DNA of 11,052 bases, from NCBI GenBank assembly GCA_030424955.1, contig JAUHVS010000130.1, positions 1 to 11,052 on the forward strand, in the 5' to 3' direction. This document shows, piece by piece, positions 1 through 6,313 of the stretch; within the stretch, counting starts at the first letter, position 1, and the number at the start of each line of letters is the position of its first letter. This DNA is from a bacterium (GTDB lineage Bacteria; Myxococcota_A; Bradymonadia; UBA7976; UBA1532). The position numbers were made by a program, and so were the translations under genes. The notes beneath the pieces were generated by a model that saw only the letters and a program-made list of their open reading frames with translations, had not been told where the DNA came from and ran no database searches.

Positions 1-241
1 CCTCACGCCTCCATCCATGGCCGCCCGCACGCCCCTGAGCCAGACCCCTCTGGCCGGCCCCGGGTGGCGGTGCCCCCGCAGGACGCCGCACGGGGCAGCG
101 ACCGGACACGCCGCGCCTAACGGCCGCCCCTCCTGGAGACGCCCCCACCCCAAGGGTGCCCGCGCGGGCACGCCCCGTTGGCCCTGCCCGAGCGGATGCG
201 GTACACCGCCGCGCTGCCCATCAGCCTGGAGCCCGGCGACG
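1..241. other. Left flank without a convincing gene
   Basis: Open frames cross this stretch, but their translations are rich in Pro, Arg, Gly and Ala with no hydrophobic core pattern, as expected from random GC-rich DNA. One plus-strand frame is open from base 1 to a TAA at 118-120. It could be the last 39 codons of a gene entering from the left, but the composition gives no support. No promoter-like AT-rich hexamers, tRNA or terminator hairpin were seen. The only useful signal is a GGAG at 228-231, ten bases before the ATG at 242. Confidence 0.5.
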
Positions 242-1006
242 ATGCGCCCCACCGCCCAGAAGATCCGCATCCTGGCCCGCACGCCAGACGCGCTGTCAGC
301 ACAGATGCGCGCTGAGATGCAGGCGCTGGCCACCCGCTGCGATCCCGCCCTGCCTGCCGATCACATCCGCACCCGGCACCTCGAGGGGCCCACGGCCACC
401 TACTATCTGGCCTACGAGGGGGCATGGCTGGTGGGCATGCAGAGCTACCGCACGCACACGCGAGTGACGCCCTTTGGCCCCAAGCCCATGCCCGTGTTCG
501 AAGGCCGCCTGACCTACAAGGCCCCCGACAGCCGGACGCCGGGGTTGACGAGCCGGGTGTCCTTCCTGCACGTCCGGCGCACCCTGGGCCGGGCCTTCCT
601 GCTGCGGCCCTGGGTCGCCATCGCCCACAGCCCCAACCCGCGCATCTACGCGCAGTTCAATCGCGCGCTGGCCGAGGTGCACCCGTCCCTGACCCCCACC
701 CCGCGCCCCTGCCCGCAGGCCGTCCGCGACTTTGTGCACACCGTGACAGGGCAGCCCGTCTCGGCGCAGCTGGTCGATCAGGGTGATCCCGCGCTCCCCG
801 CCGCGGTCGACATCAGCGCCACATACGACGCGCTCTACGCCACCCGAGCGGCGGATCTCAACCAGGCCTTCTTCGATCTGGGCATCTTCGAGCGGCGCAC
901 AGCCGGGGTCGCGCTGACCAACCGCGCCGTGTACGTGGTCGGCGTGCACCGGCCCCTTCAGACCGCGCTGCACCAGCTTCGCCAGCGCATCGCCCGGGGC
1001 CGCTGA
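242..1006 (+). CDS. Uncharacterised protein, possible GNAT-like fold
   Basis: The product is 254 residues. The ATG at 242 was chosen over an in-frame ATG at 17 because the 75 extra residues are Pro/Arg/Gly-rich and unlike protein, while GGAG lies ten bases before 242. I do not recognise the family securely. Residues 53-70 (YYLAYEGAWLVGMQSY) look like the paired beta strands of an N-acetyltransferase core. Residues 85-120 could be a strand followed by the acyl-CoA-contacting helix, and 123-145 (RPWVAIAHSPNPRIYAQFN) resemble the late strand and helix of GNAT proteins. The classical Q/RxxGxG/A acyl-CoA loop is not clear, so acetyltransferase activity is only an inference. There is no signal peptide, so it is probably cytoplasmic. 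The stop lies six bases from the stop of the convergent neighbour, with no obvious terminator between them. Confidence 0.75.
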   Translation: MRPTAQKIRILARTPDALSAQMRAEMQALATRCDPALPADHIRTRHLEGPTATYYLAYEGAWLVGMQSYRTHTRVTPFGPKPMPVFEGRLTYKAPDSRTPGLTSRVSFLHVRRTLGRAFLLRPWVAIAHSPNPRIYAQFNRALAEVHPSLTPTPRPCPQAVRDFVHTVTGQPVSAQLVDQGDPALPAAVDISATYDALYATRAADLNQAFFDLGIFERRTAGVALTNRAVYVVGVHRPLQTALHQLRQRIARGR

Positions 1007-1012
1007 CGCCCC

Positions 1013-2413
1013 TCAGACCAGCCGCAGCCCGTCCGCGCTCAGCAGCACGAGGTTGGGCGTCGCGCCCACGGGCACCGCGCTGAGGAGGGGGCGGGCGCAC
1101 GGGCCCAGCGCCACGACGCCGTCGGGCGTCCAGCGGCTGAGCGCGCCACTGTGGGCCAGAAACAGCGCGCCGGCGCTCCCGCCCACCAGCCGCTCGGGGC
1201 CCCCGCCCACGGGCCGGTGCTGCGCGTCGAACAGCGCCCAGCCGCGCCCAGGCAGCCGCTCGGCCACCTCGCCCACCACCCGCCAGGTCTCGCGCGACAG
1301 GTCCACGGCGTAGCGGTGGGCCGCGTCGGGCCCCAGGGCCACGACCGGCGCACAGGTGCGGCCGTCCTCGTCCATGGCGTCGGCGGGGTCGCCGAACATC
1401 TCATCGGGATCGTGGGCGTACAGCACAGCCCGCAGGGGATCGGCGAAGCGCACCGCCAGGCGCACAGCCCCGAACCGCTGCCAGCGCTGCGGCAGGCCGC
1501 CGGTCAGCAGCACGTCGTGCGCGTAGTGCGAGAGCGCGGCGTCGGCGGCGCAGGCCAGCTCCACCCGCACGGGGTCGTTGCTCTCGAACCCCCACAGCTT
1601 CCGACCGTGCCCCACCGGCCAGGCGTGCTCGCTGGGGGCCCAGGGCCGCGGGGGATCGCCGATCCACCAGTCGTAATGGCACCGCCCCCCCGTCCAGGCC
1701 ACCCGCTCGAAGGGGTCGCGCCCAATCCAGGCCCCCCATGGGCCCCGCACGGGGAGGTCTGGCTCAGGGCCCCAGACCCACGGCGCGGCCACGACCGATC
1801 CCCTGCGCGCCAGCGCGGGGCGAGCCCCGGGGTGTCGGCTGCCGTCGACGAGGTCGAGCCAGCCGTCGGAGGTCCAGAGCCCCGGGCGGCCGCCGCGGTG
1901 CCCGAGCCGGCCCGCGACGTCGGCGGGCTCGGGCGCCGACCAGGGGATCCACGGGCCGGGCGCCCACGCGGGCCCCGGGCGCCGCGCCGCGGTGCCTCGC
2001 GGCCGGGATCGCCCCAGCGCCCGCGCCGCGTGCAGCGCCGCCCGCAGGCCCTCCGCGTCGCTCGGCCCCTCCCAGCGACGCACCGCGATCACCGTCCCCA
2101 GCGCAGCCAGCAGCGCGTCGAGCCCGTCGGCGTGCGGCGCCGATGGCCCCTCGGGCCCAACCAGCACCACCACCGCCTCCGCGGCGCGCAGCAGCCCGAC
2201 GCAGCCCCACGCGCCCATCACGCCCGTCGCGCCAAGGGCCAGGACCAGGGTCGCGGGGGGCGTCAGCCGGGGCGGCTCCAGCGCGCCGGGCACGCACCCC
2301 AGGGCCGCCAGGCAGCCAGGGCCGAGCCGATCGGACCAGGCGAACCGACCCGCGAGGTCGTCCGGGAAGACCACCCCAACGGCGGCGTCATCGTGGGTCG
2401 GGTGCGGAGACAT
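1013..2413 (-). CDS. Hypothetical protein, 466 aa, unrecognised family
   Basis: A long minus-strand frame with hydrophobic-core periodicity throughout. The ATG at 2413 (MSPHPTHDDAAVGVV) is preferred. The frame stays open upstream to 2560, but those 49 residues are Arg/Gly/Pro-rich and not protein-like. No good Shine-Dalgarno precedes 2413, so the start is uncertain and the gene could be leaderless. Residues 51-86 form a hydrophobic, Gly-rich stretch (LALGATGVMGAWG) that could be a strand-turn-helix or a buried segment. The middle (about 160-280) is rich in Trp and aromatics. The C-terminal 80 residues show short strands such as ALFLAHSGALSRWTPDG and LVLLSADGLRLV, recalling propeller-type repeats. 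There is no clear signal peptide and no catalytic motif I can name. It diverges from the lipoprotein gene at 2729 and shares its intergenic region. No function is proposed. Confidence 0.72.
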   Translation of the reverse strand: MSPHPTHDDAAVGVVFPDDLAGRFAWSDRLGPGCLAALGCVPGALEPPRLTPPATLVLALGATGVMGAWGCVGLLRAAEAVVVLVGPEGPSAPHADGLDALLAALGTVIAVRRWEGPSDAEGLRAALHAARALGRSRPRGTAARRPGPAWAPGPWIPWSAPEPADVAGRLGHRGGRPGLWTSDGWLDLVDGSRHPGARPALARRGSVVAAPWVWGPEPDLPVRGPWGAWIGRDPFERVAWTGGRCHYDWWIGDPPRPWAPSEHAWPVGHGRKLWGFESNDPVRVELACAADAALSHYAHDVLLTGGLPQRWQRFGAVRLAVRFADPLRAVLYAHDPDEMFGDPADAMDEDGRTCAPVVALGPDAAHRYAVDLSRETWRVVGEVAERLPGRGWALFDAQHRPVGGGPERLVGGSAGALFLAHSGALSRWTPDGVVALGPCARPLLSAVPVGATPNLVLLSADGLRLV

Positions 2414-2648
2414 GGACCAGCATAGGCGCGGCCTGCGCCCTGCTGCCACGGTGAAACCCCCCGGGCGCGCCCGCCCCCGCCCCACCGGCGCTGTCCACGC
2501 GGTGCGCCCTGGATCCGCTGCGCCCCAGGGGCACACCGGGGAGCAACCGCCCCCCGACACGATTGAGTGGATCGAGACTGACCGACCTGCGCACCGTCCC
2601 GCCGGCGCGCCATTCAGGGGGATGGGCGTGGGGGGGCCTCGTCATATT

Positions 2649-2674
2649 CTCAGCGGCCGAGCCGGCCGGCTGAG
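2649..2674 (+). promoter_or_regulatory. Stem-loop in the leader of the 2729 lipoprotein gene
   Basis: CTCAGC at 2649-2654 pairs with GCTGAG at 2669-2674. Inside it, GGCC at 2655-2658 pairs with GGCC at 2664-2667, leaving a five-base loop and one bulged G. That makes ten base pairs in 26 bases. It abuts the AT hexamer at 2643-2648 and lies 54 bases before the ATG. No U-run follows, so an intrinsic terminator is unlikely. An operator, or a structure near the 5' end of the leader RNA, is possible. The centre also contains the 10-bp palindrome GCCGGCCGGC. Confidence 0.4.
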
Positions 2675-2713
2675 GTGCTCATCCTGAGCCCATGACGACA
2701 GCGCCTGGACCTT

Positions 2714-2721
2714 GGGGAGAA
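2714..2721 (+). promoter_or_regulatory. Ribosome binding site for the 844-aa lipoprotein
   Basis: GGGGAGAA ends seven bases before the ATG at 2729. This purine-rich Shine-Dalgarno fixes the start, and it agrees with the signal peptide beginning at the same ATG. Confidence 0.75.
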
Positions 2722-2728
2722 GCCAGAG

Positions 2729-5263
2729 ATGCATCGGATTCTGTACGCATGTTGCGTCGCCGTGGCGCTGTGCGCCTGTGACGACGGCTCGAACGGCGCC
2801 GACCCGCCCGATGCGAGCGGCGCCGGCGGTGTTGGCGGTGTTGGCGGTGGCGTCGGCGGCGCGGGCGGCGCTGGTGGCGCTGGTGGGGTCGGTGGCGCGG
2901 GTGGCGAAGGCGGCACAGGCGGCGCTGGGGCCGCCGGTGGCGCAGGTGGCGCCGGGGGTGCTGGCGGCGCTGGGGGCGCAGGTGGCGCAGGCGGCGCCGG
3001 CGCGGGCACCTGCGAGGCCCCGTTCGCGTTCATCGCCGACGGCGAGGGCCGCTGGATCGCGACGGGCACCACGGGCACCGACGCCCACGGGGGGGCCTGC
3101 GTGCCCATCAACCCAGACACCGGCGCCCCCCTCCCCGGCGCGGACGCCGTCGTGCGCTTCGTCGCCCCCGACGCCGGCCCCTACCAGTTCGACACCCTCG
3201 GCTCGGACTTCGACACCCTCCTCACGGTGCAGTCCACCTGTGGCGACGCGGCCTCGGAGCTCGCGTGCAACGACGACCTGGGCGATCAGGCCGACCCCAT
3301 GCGCGACGTCCGGAGCCGGCTCGTGCTGCAGCTTGCGGCCGGCGCCGAGATCTTCTTCATCGTCGACACCTACGACAGCGCAGACGCCAACCCGTTCGTG
3401 CTCAACGCCCAGGTGAGCCTGGGCACCGCGCCCACCCTCGAGGGGGCCGCGGCCTACGGTCACTTCGACAACGACACGCTGGGGCTGATGGTCGACGGCA
3501 CCGACCCCGACGGCGACGTGACCGGGCTCAGGCTCTGGCCCCTCGACGATCAGGGCGCGCCCATCGGGGACGCCGTCGACACCCCGTTCACCGAGCTGAA
3601 CCAGGCCGGGGGCGCCTTCGACGGCCGGGCCGTGCTGGTCCTGGGCGGCCCCGCCCCCGAAGTGTTGGCCGGCGTGCGGGTCGTCGTGGTCGATGCCTCG
3701 GGCTTGGAGGCGGCGCCCGTGGACATCCCCCTCGAGGCCCCGCCCATCGCCGCAGCGGGCGATCGCTGCGACGTGCAGGGCACCTTCGACCAGTGCGCCG
3801 AGGGCACCGCCTGCCGCGGGGACGACGGCGCGCCAGCGACCTGCCTCGAGCTGGGCAGCTGCGCGGCCCCCTACGACCTGCAGGCCGCCGGCGATGACCG
3901 CTGGACCCTGGCCGGCACCGTCGGCCCGGACGATCGCCACCGCGGCAGCTGCGTCAATCAGCCCGGACCCGACGCCGCGGTGCGCTTTGTCGCCCCGGAG
4001 GCCGGGCACTACGTCTTCGACAGCTCGGGCTCGAGCTTCGACACGGTGCTCTACGCGCGCTCGACCTGTGACGACGACGCGTCCGAGCTCAACTGCAACG
4101 ACGACGCCCCGGCGGCTCAGCGGGCCGGGACCTTCGAGAGCGGCTTCGCCCTGGATCTCGCGGCCGGCGAGGCGGTGTCTGTCATCGTCGACACCTGGGG
4201 CGCGGACGCCGGTGACGGCGCCTATGTGCTGACCGTCACCCGCGCCGGGGGGACCGCGCCCACGCTCAACCAGGGGTCCGCCTTCGCGAGCGCGCAGCAG
4301 GTCACGGGCCTGCGGTTCGTGGGGACCGATCCGGACGGGGACTTCAGCCACTTCCGGCTGACGGCGCTCGACGCAGCGGGCGAGGTCGTCGAGGGCCGGA
4401 CCGCGACCCTCCTCGACATTCAGGAGCTCGACCAGGCCGAGGGCAACTTCACCGGTCGACTCTGGATCGACGCGAACGCCGATGGCGTCAGCGCCATGCG
4501 GGTCGTCGCCATCGACGCCGCCTACTTCGAGAGCGCCCCCCTCGACGTCCAGATCCAGGCCCCGTGGATCGCCCGCCGGACAGAGCCCTGCGACCCCCGG
4601 GGTGTGTTCGGGGTGTGCGAGGCGCAGCGGGTCTGCGCCGCCGTCGAGGACGCCCCCCCCGTGTGTGTCGGCACCGCGCCGGTGCTCACCGACGCGGCCG
4701 CCTACCTCTCGGGGGACTACGTCTTTGGCGTCCTGGTGCACGGCACGGGGCACCCGGACGACGGCGCCTACCGGCTCCAGGTCCGGATCCGAAACGCCGA
4801 CGAGCAGATCTGGCCCCCTGGCGGCGAGCTCTGGCGGACCATCAGCCTCGGCGCCGCGATCGACGGCTTCGACCTCACGGGCACCGCCAGCCTGCAGCTG
4901 GGCCCAACCGCCACGTGCGACCAGGTGTCCTCCAACTACCTCGTGGGCTGCGTCGTGCTCGGCATGCGCCCCCTGGCGGAGTGTGAGGCCGAGGGGGACG
5001 CACAGGAGGCGGCCTGCGTCGCACGCGAGCGCGCCCGCTGGGCCGGCGGGGTCGCCTCGATCGAGGTGCGGATCGCCGCGTCGGCCACCGAGCTGACCAG
5101 CGAGTGGAGCGGCCCGCTGCCGCTCAACCGCCCGGGGACCCCCGGGCTCGGCGAGCCCTGCACGGCCAGCGGCGCCCTCGGCGCGTGCGCGGCGGGCTCG
5201 CAGTGTGCGGGCGACGGCACCCCCGAGTCCCCCCGGGGGCTGTGGGCCTGCGCCGCCAACTGA
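2729..5263 (+). CDS. Modular secreted lipoprotein with PPC-like and Cys4 repeats
   Basis: The product is 844 residues. Residues 1-17 are a short lipoprotein signal with lipobox LCA-C17, followed by Asp18-Asp19. Residues 31-93 are a Gly/Ala linker of GGAGG-type repeats that would hold the rest away from the membrane. Two copies of a three-part module follow. Each has a PPC-like (pre-peptidase C-terminal-like) domain (about 95-227 and 378-505), with shared VRFVAP, FDT, NDD, LAAG and IVDT motifs. Next is a beta-sandwich-like domain (about 228-342 and 506-612), sharing GTDPDGD at 257-263 and 532-538. Last is a small Cys4 motif with spacing C-x8-C-x5-C-x9-C (C347/356/362/372 and C621/630/636/646). 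A third unit (649-844) lacks the PPC part and ends in C811/820/826/841, with a longer last gap. PPC domains usually accompany secreted enzymes, but no protease or other catalytic domain is visible. An adhesive, structural or binding role at the cell surface is inference. The last codons lie in a tandem duplication. Confidence 0.9.
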   Translation: MHRILYACCVAVALCACDDGSNGADPPDASGAGGVGGVGGGVGGAGGAGGAGGVGGAGGEGGTGGAGAAGGAGGAGGAGGAGGAGGAGGAGAGTCEAPFAFIADGEGRWIATGTTGTDAHGGACVPINPDTGAPLPGADAVVRFVAPDAGPYQFDTLGSDFDTLLTVQSTCGDAASELACNDDLGDQADPMRDVRSRLVLQLAAGAEIFFIVDTYDSADANPFVLNAQVSLGTAPTLEGAAAYGHFDNDTLGLMVDGTDPDGDVTGLRLWPLDDQGAPIGDAVDTPFTELNQAGGAFDGRAVLVLGGPAPEVLAGVRVVVVDASGLEAAPVDIPLEAPPIAAAGDRCDVQGTFDQCAEGTACRGDDGAPATCLELGSCAAPYDLQAAGDDRWTLAGTVGPDDRHRGSCVNQPGPDAAVRFVAPEAGHYVFDSSGSSFDTVLYARSTCDDDASELNCNDDAPAAQRAGTFESGFALDLAAGEAVSVIVDTWGADAGDGAYVLTVTRAGGTAPTLNQGSAFASAQQVTGLRFVGTDPDGDFSHFRLTALDAAGEVVEGRTATLLDIQELDQAEGNFTGRLWIDANADGVSAMRVVAIDAAYFESAPLDVQIQAPWIARRTEPCDPRGVFGVCEAQRVCAAVEDAPPVCVGTAPVLTDAAAYLSGDYVFGVLVHGTGHPDDGAYRLQVRIRNADEQIWPPGGELWRTISLGAAIDGFDLTGTASLQLGPTATCDQVSSNYLVGCVVLGMRPLAECEAEGDAQEAACVARERARWAGGVASIEVRIAASATELTSEWSGPLPLNRPGTPGLGEPCTASGALGACAAGSQCAGDGTPESPRGLWACAAN
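2819..3007 (+). repeat. Gly/Ala-coding low-complexity repeat
   Basis: About 63 codons (residues 31-93 of the lipoprotein) alternate GGN, GGC and GCN/GTN, giving GGAGG- and GGVGG-type tripeptides with one Glu and one Thr interruption. Similar linkers follow the lipid anchor in many myxobacterial surface lipoproteins. Near-repetitive DNA like this is prone to replication slippage in units of nine bases, which would keep the frame. It is imperfect, with no spacers, so it is not a CRISPR array. Confidence 0.85.
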
Positions 5264-5302
5264 GCGGGCGGGGGCTGTGGGCCTGCGCCGCCAACTGAGC
5301 GG
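5234..5302 (+). repeat. 35-bp tandem duplication over a stop codon
   Basis: The unit at 5234-5268 recurs at 5269-5302 with 34 identical bases, at a period of 35. The first copy is the end of the lipoprotein gene: codons for RGLWACAAN, the TGA stop and GCGGG. The second copy repeats the same codons and stop. Because 35 is not a multiple of three, it lies in a different frame and is not translated as an extension. It therefore sits as a non-coding echo in the gap between two convergent genes. The near-identity suggests a recent slippage event or an assembly artefact. Confidence 0.9.
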
Positions 5303-5310
5303 CCGCCCGC
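5264..5310. terminator. Weak bidirectional terminator candidate between convergent genes
   Basis: GCGGGCGG at 5264-5271 is perfectly inverted as CCGCCCGC at 5303-5310, with a 31-base loop made mostly of the second copy of the tandem duplication. It is placed correctly, between two convergent stops. However, the loop is long and no T-run follows on either strand. It is at best a pausing or Rho-assisted site. Confidence 0.25.
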
Positions 5311-5319
5311 GGCGCGCCC

Positions 5320-6039
5320 CTACGGGGTCTTCTCCGCCGCACTCGACACAGTTGAGCCGGGTGACACTGGCGCAGCGCGCAAGAAGTCCTTGATCGGCTG
5401 CCGGGCCCCTTCCTTGAGTTTGAACTCAGGGTTGATCAGCGTGTCGCGCGGGTCCAGCAGGCGATCGAGCACGGCTGAGCTGAACCGGAGCCTCGCCGTC
5501 TCCTCAGCGTCCGCCTTGACCTTCGCCGCCTCGGCGGCGCTGAAGTCACGGCCGATCCGATTGACATCTGACTTACCGGCCACCCAAGCGCCCTTGGCCA
5601 TCACACACACATCATAGGCCGCGCGATCCTCCTGGGTCATGGCCTCGTTGGCAACACGCCCCAGCACGCTGGCGGCGTCTCCCCGGGAGAACAACGCCGT
5701 CGCGCCCGCCGTCAGCAGCGGGCCCGCCAGCGCCAGCCCGGTGCCCACGTGGGCCCAGCCATCCTGAGTGTCGGAGTCTGCCGCCTGACTCGCCGTCAGG
5801 ATCGCGCCGGTCGCGCTGGCCGCGATCCCCAAGCCGACGAACCCCCAGCCAAAGACCGAGTGCATCGTCGCGGTCGCGCGCGCGTTACTCTCAAGCTCAG
5901 CGCAGAAGTCATGCCCGCGCACCCGGCCCCGATCCGCACCATACGGCCTGGTCTGCCCCATCCCGCACCCGACGGCCAAGGCCGCCACCAGCCCCAGCAT
6001 GCCCCACCGCCCGAACCCCGATTCGCTCCAACGTGCCAC
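5320..6039 (-). CDS. Probable lipoprotein with two extra hydrophobic segments
   Basis: The product is 239 residues starting at GTG (6039). That codon was chosen because GAGGAGGAG ends seven bases before it, and because the start gives a signal peptide with Arg3 and Arg11, a hydrophobic stretch 14-24 and LAVG-C25. The lipobox is weak, with Ala at -3. The frame remains open upstream to 6228, but those residues are not protein-like. After a short polar region come two hydrophobic, Gly/Ala-rich segments, about 60-85 (VFGWGFVGLGIAASATGAIL) and 97-118 (VGTGLALAGPLLTAGATALF), possibly a membrane hairpin. The rest (119-239) is polar, with a likely charged helix at 166-190. Cys25, Cys46 and Cys145 are the only cysteines. 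Family not recognised. The local GC content looks lower than in the flanking genes, by eye. It diverges from the large lipoprotein gene at 6314 and converges on the one at 2729. Confidence 0.78.
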   Translation of the reverse strand: MARWSESGFGRWGMLGLVAALAVGCGMGQTRPYGADRGRVRGHDFCAELESNARATATMHSVFGWGFVGLGIAASATGAILTASQAADSDTQDGWAHVGTGLALAGPLLTAGATALFSRGDAASVLGRVANEAMTQEDRAAYDVCVMAKGAWVAGKSDVNRIGRDFSAAEAAKVKADAEETARLRFSSAVLDRLLDPRDTLINPEFKLKEGARQPIKDFLRAAPVSPGSTVSSAAEKTP

Positions 6040-6046
6040 GTCGAAA

Positions 6047-6055
6047 CTCCTCCTC
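6047..6055 (-). promoter_or_regulatory. Ribosome binding site fixing the GTG start at 6039
   Basis: On the minus strand GAGGAGGAG is followed by a seven-base spacer and GTG. This is the strongest Shine-Dalgarno in the window. It decides against both the ATG at 6228 and the internal ATG at 6000 (Met14), which would leave too short a signal peptide. Confidence 0.8.
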
Positions 6056-6300
6056 AGCGCCTGGCGTTGGTCTGTTGGCCAGGGCCGACCCGTGATGCGC
6101 CCATAACACAGCCCGTCCAACGGAACGCGCTGTCCCAGAACAACGGCGCCATCGCGCAGGGTCTCACCGCCCATTGTATTCCACAAGCAGAATATGAGCA
6201 GCCGTCCGCCCTCGACCCGGTCGGGCAAGATGCGCGCGTGGAGCGCACACAGGGTGCGGCAATGGCTCGCGGCCCCGGGTATGCTGAGCGGAAGCGACGA

Positions 6301-6308
6301 GGGAGAGG
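6301..6308 (+). promoter_or_regulatory. Ribosome binding site for the MopE-motif lipoprotein
   Basis: GGGAGAGG ends five bases before the ATG at 6314; measured from GGGAG the gap is eight. It selects 6314 over the in-frame ATG at 6194. The upstream extension would bury the lipoprotein signal 40 residues inside the protein. Confidence 0.7.
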
Positions 6309-6313
6309 CTCGG

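Larger units (their letters stand above)
2414..2728. promoter_or_regulatory. Divergent intergenic region
   Basis: This 315-base region must carry promoters for both flanking genes. It is GC-rich apart from an AT patch, where CATATT (2643-2648; four of six matches to TATAAT) is the best -10-like hexamer for the plus-strand gene, about 80 bases before its ATG. No TTGACA-like element sits at proper spacing, so the promoter call is weak. TTGAGT at 2563-2568 is isolated. Directly after the AT patch is a strong stem-loop (2649-2674). Nothing convincing was found for the minus-strand gene. Any translation here lacks coding character. Confidence 0.4.
6040..6313. promoter_or_regulatory. Divergent intergenic region between two lipoprotein genes
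   Basis: The region serves both flanking genes. On the minus strand TACAAT (plus-strand bases 6173-6178) matches TATAAT at five of six positions. Just upstream of it on that strand is an AT-rich run through 6189-6197. No good -35 element is found, and the hexamer would give a leader of more than 120 bases for the 6039 gene. For the plus-strand gene no convincing -10 was identified. TCATATTCT on the minus strand (6189-6197) also occurs on the plus strand in the other divergent region (2642-2650). Confidence 0.4.

Noticed and set aside
196..315. Small open frame from an ATG at 196 (39 codons)
   Set aside because: It overlaps the 242 gene in another frame, lacks a Shine-Dalgarno of its own and has no recognisable features.
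1151..2425. 424-codon open frame on the plus strand opposite the 466-aa gene
   Set aside because: It is rich in Pro, Gln, Arg, His and Gly with no hydrophobic core pattern, unlike the minus-strand product. Support for the minus-strand gene is moderate, so this is rejected with moderate confidence.
2819..3007. Repeats resembling a CRISPR array or minisatellite
   Set aside because: The period is short and imperfect, there are no unique spacers, and the frame is kept as GGAGG-type codons within a lipoprotein linker.
2642..4753. 703-codon open frame on the minus strand opposite the modular lipoprotein
   Set aside because: Its translation is dominated by Gly, Val, Arg and Ala without domains. 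It is the mirror of a gene with GC-rich third positions. The plus-strand gene has a signal peptide, a Shine-Dalgarno and repeated modules.
5415..5428. TGAGTT/AACTCA inverted repeat with a two-base gap
   Set aside because: It lies inside the coding region of the small lipoprotein gene and has no associated T-run or other signal. It is probably chance.
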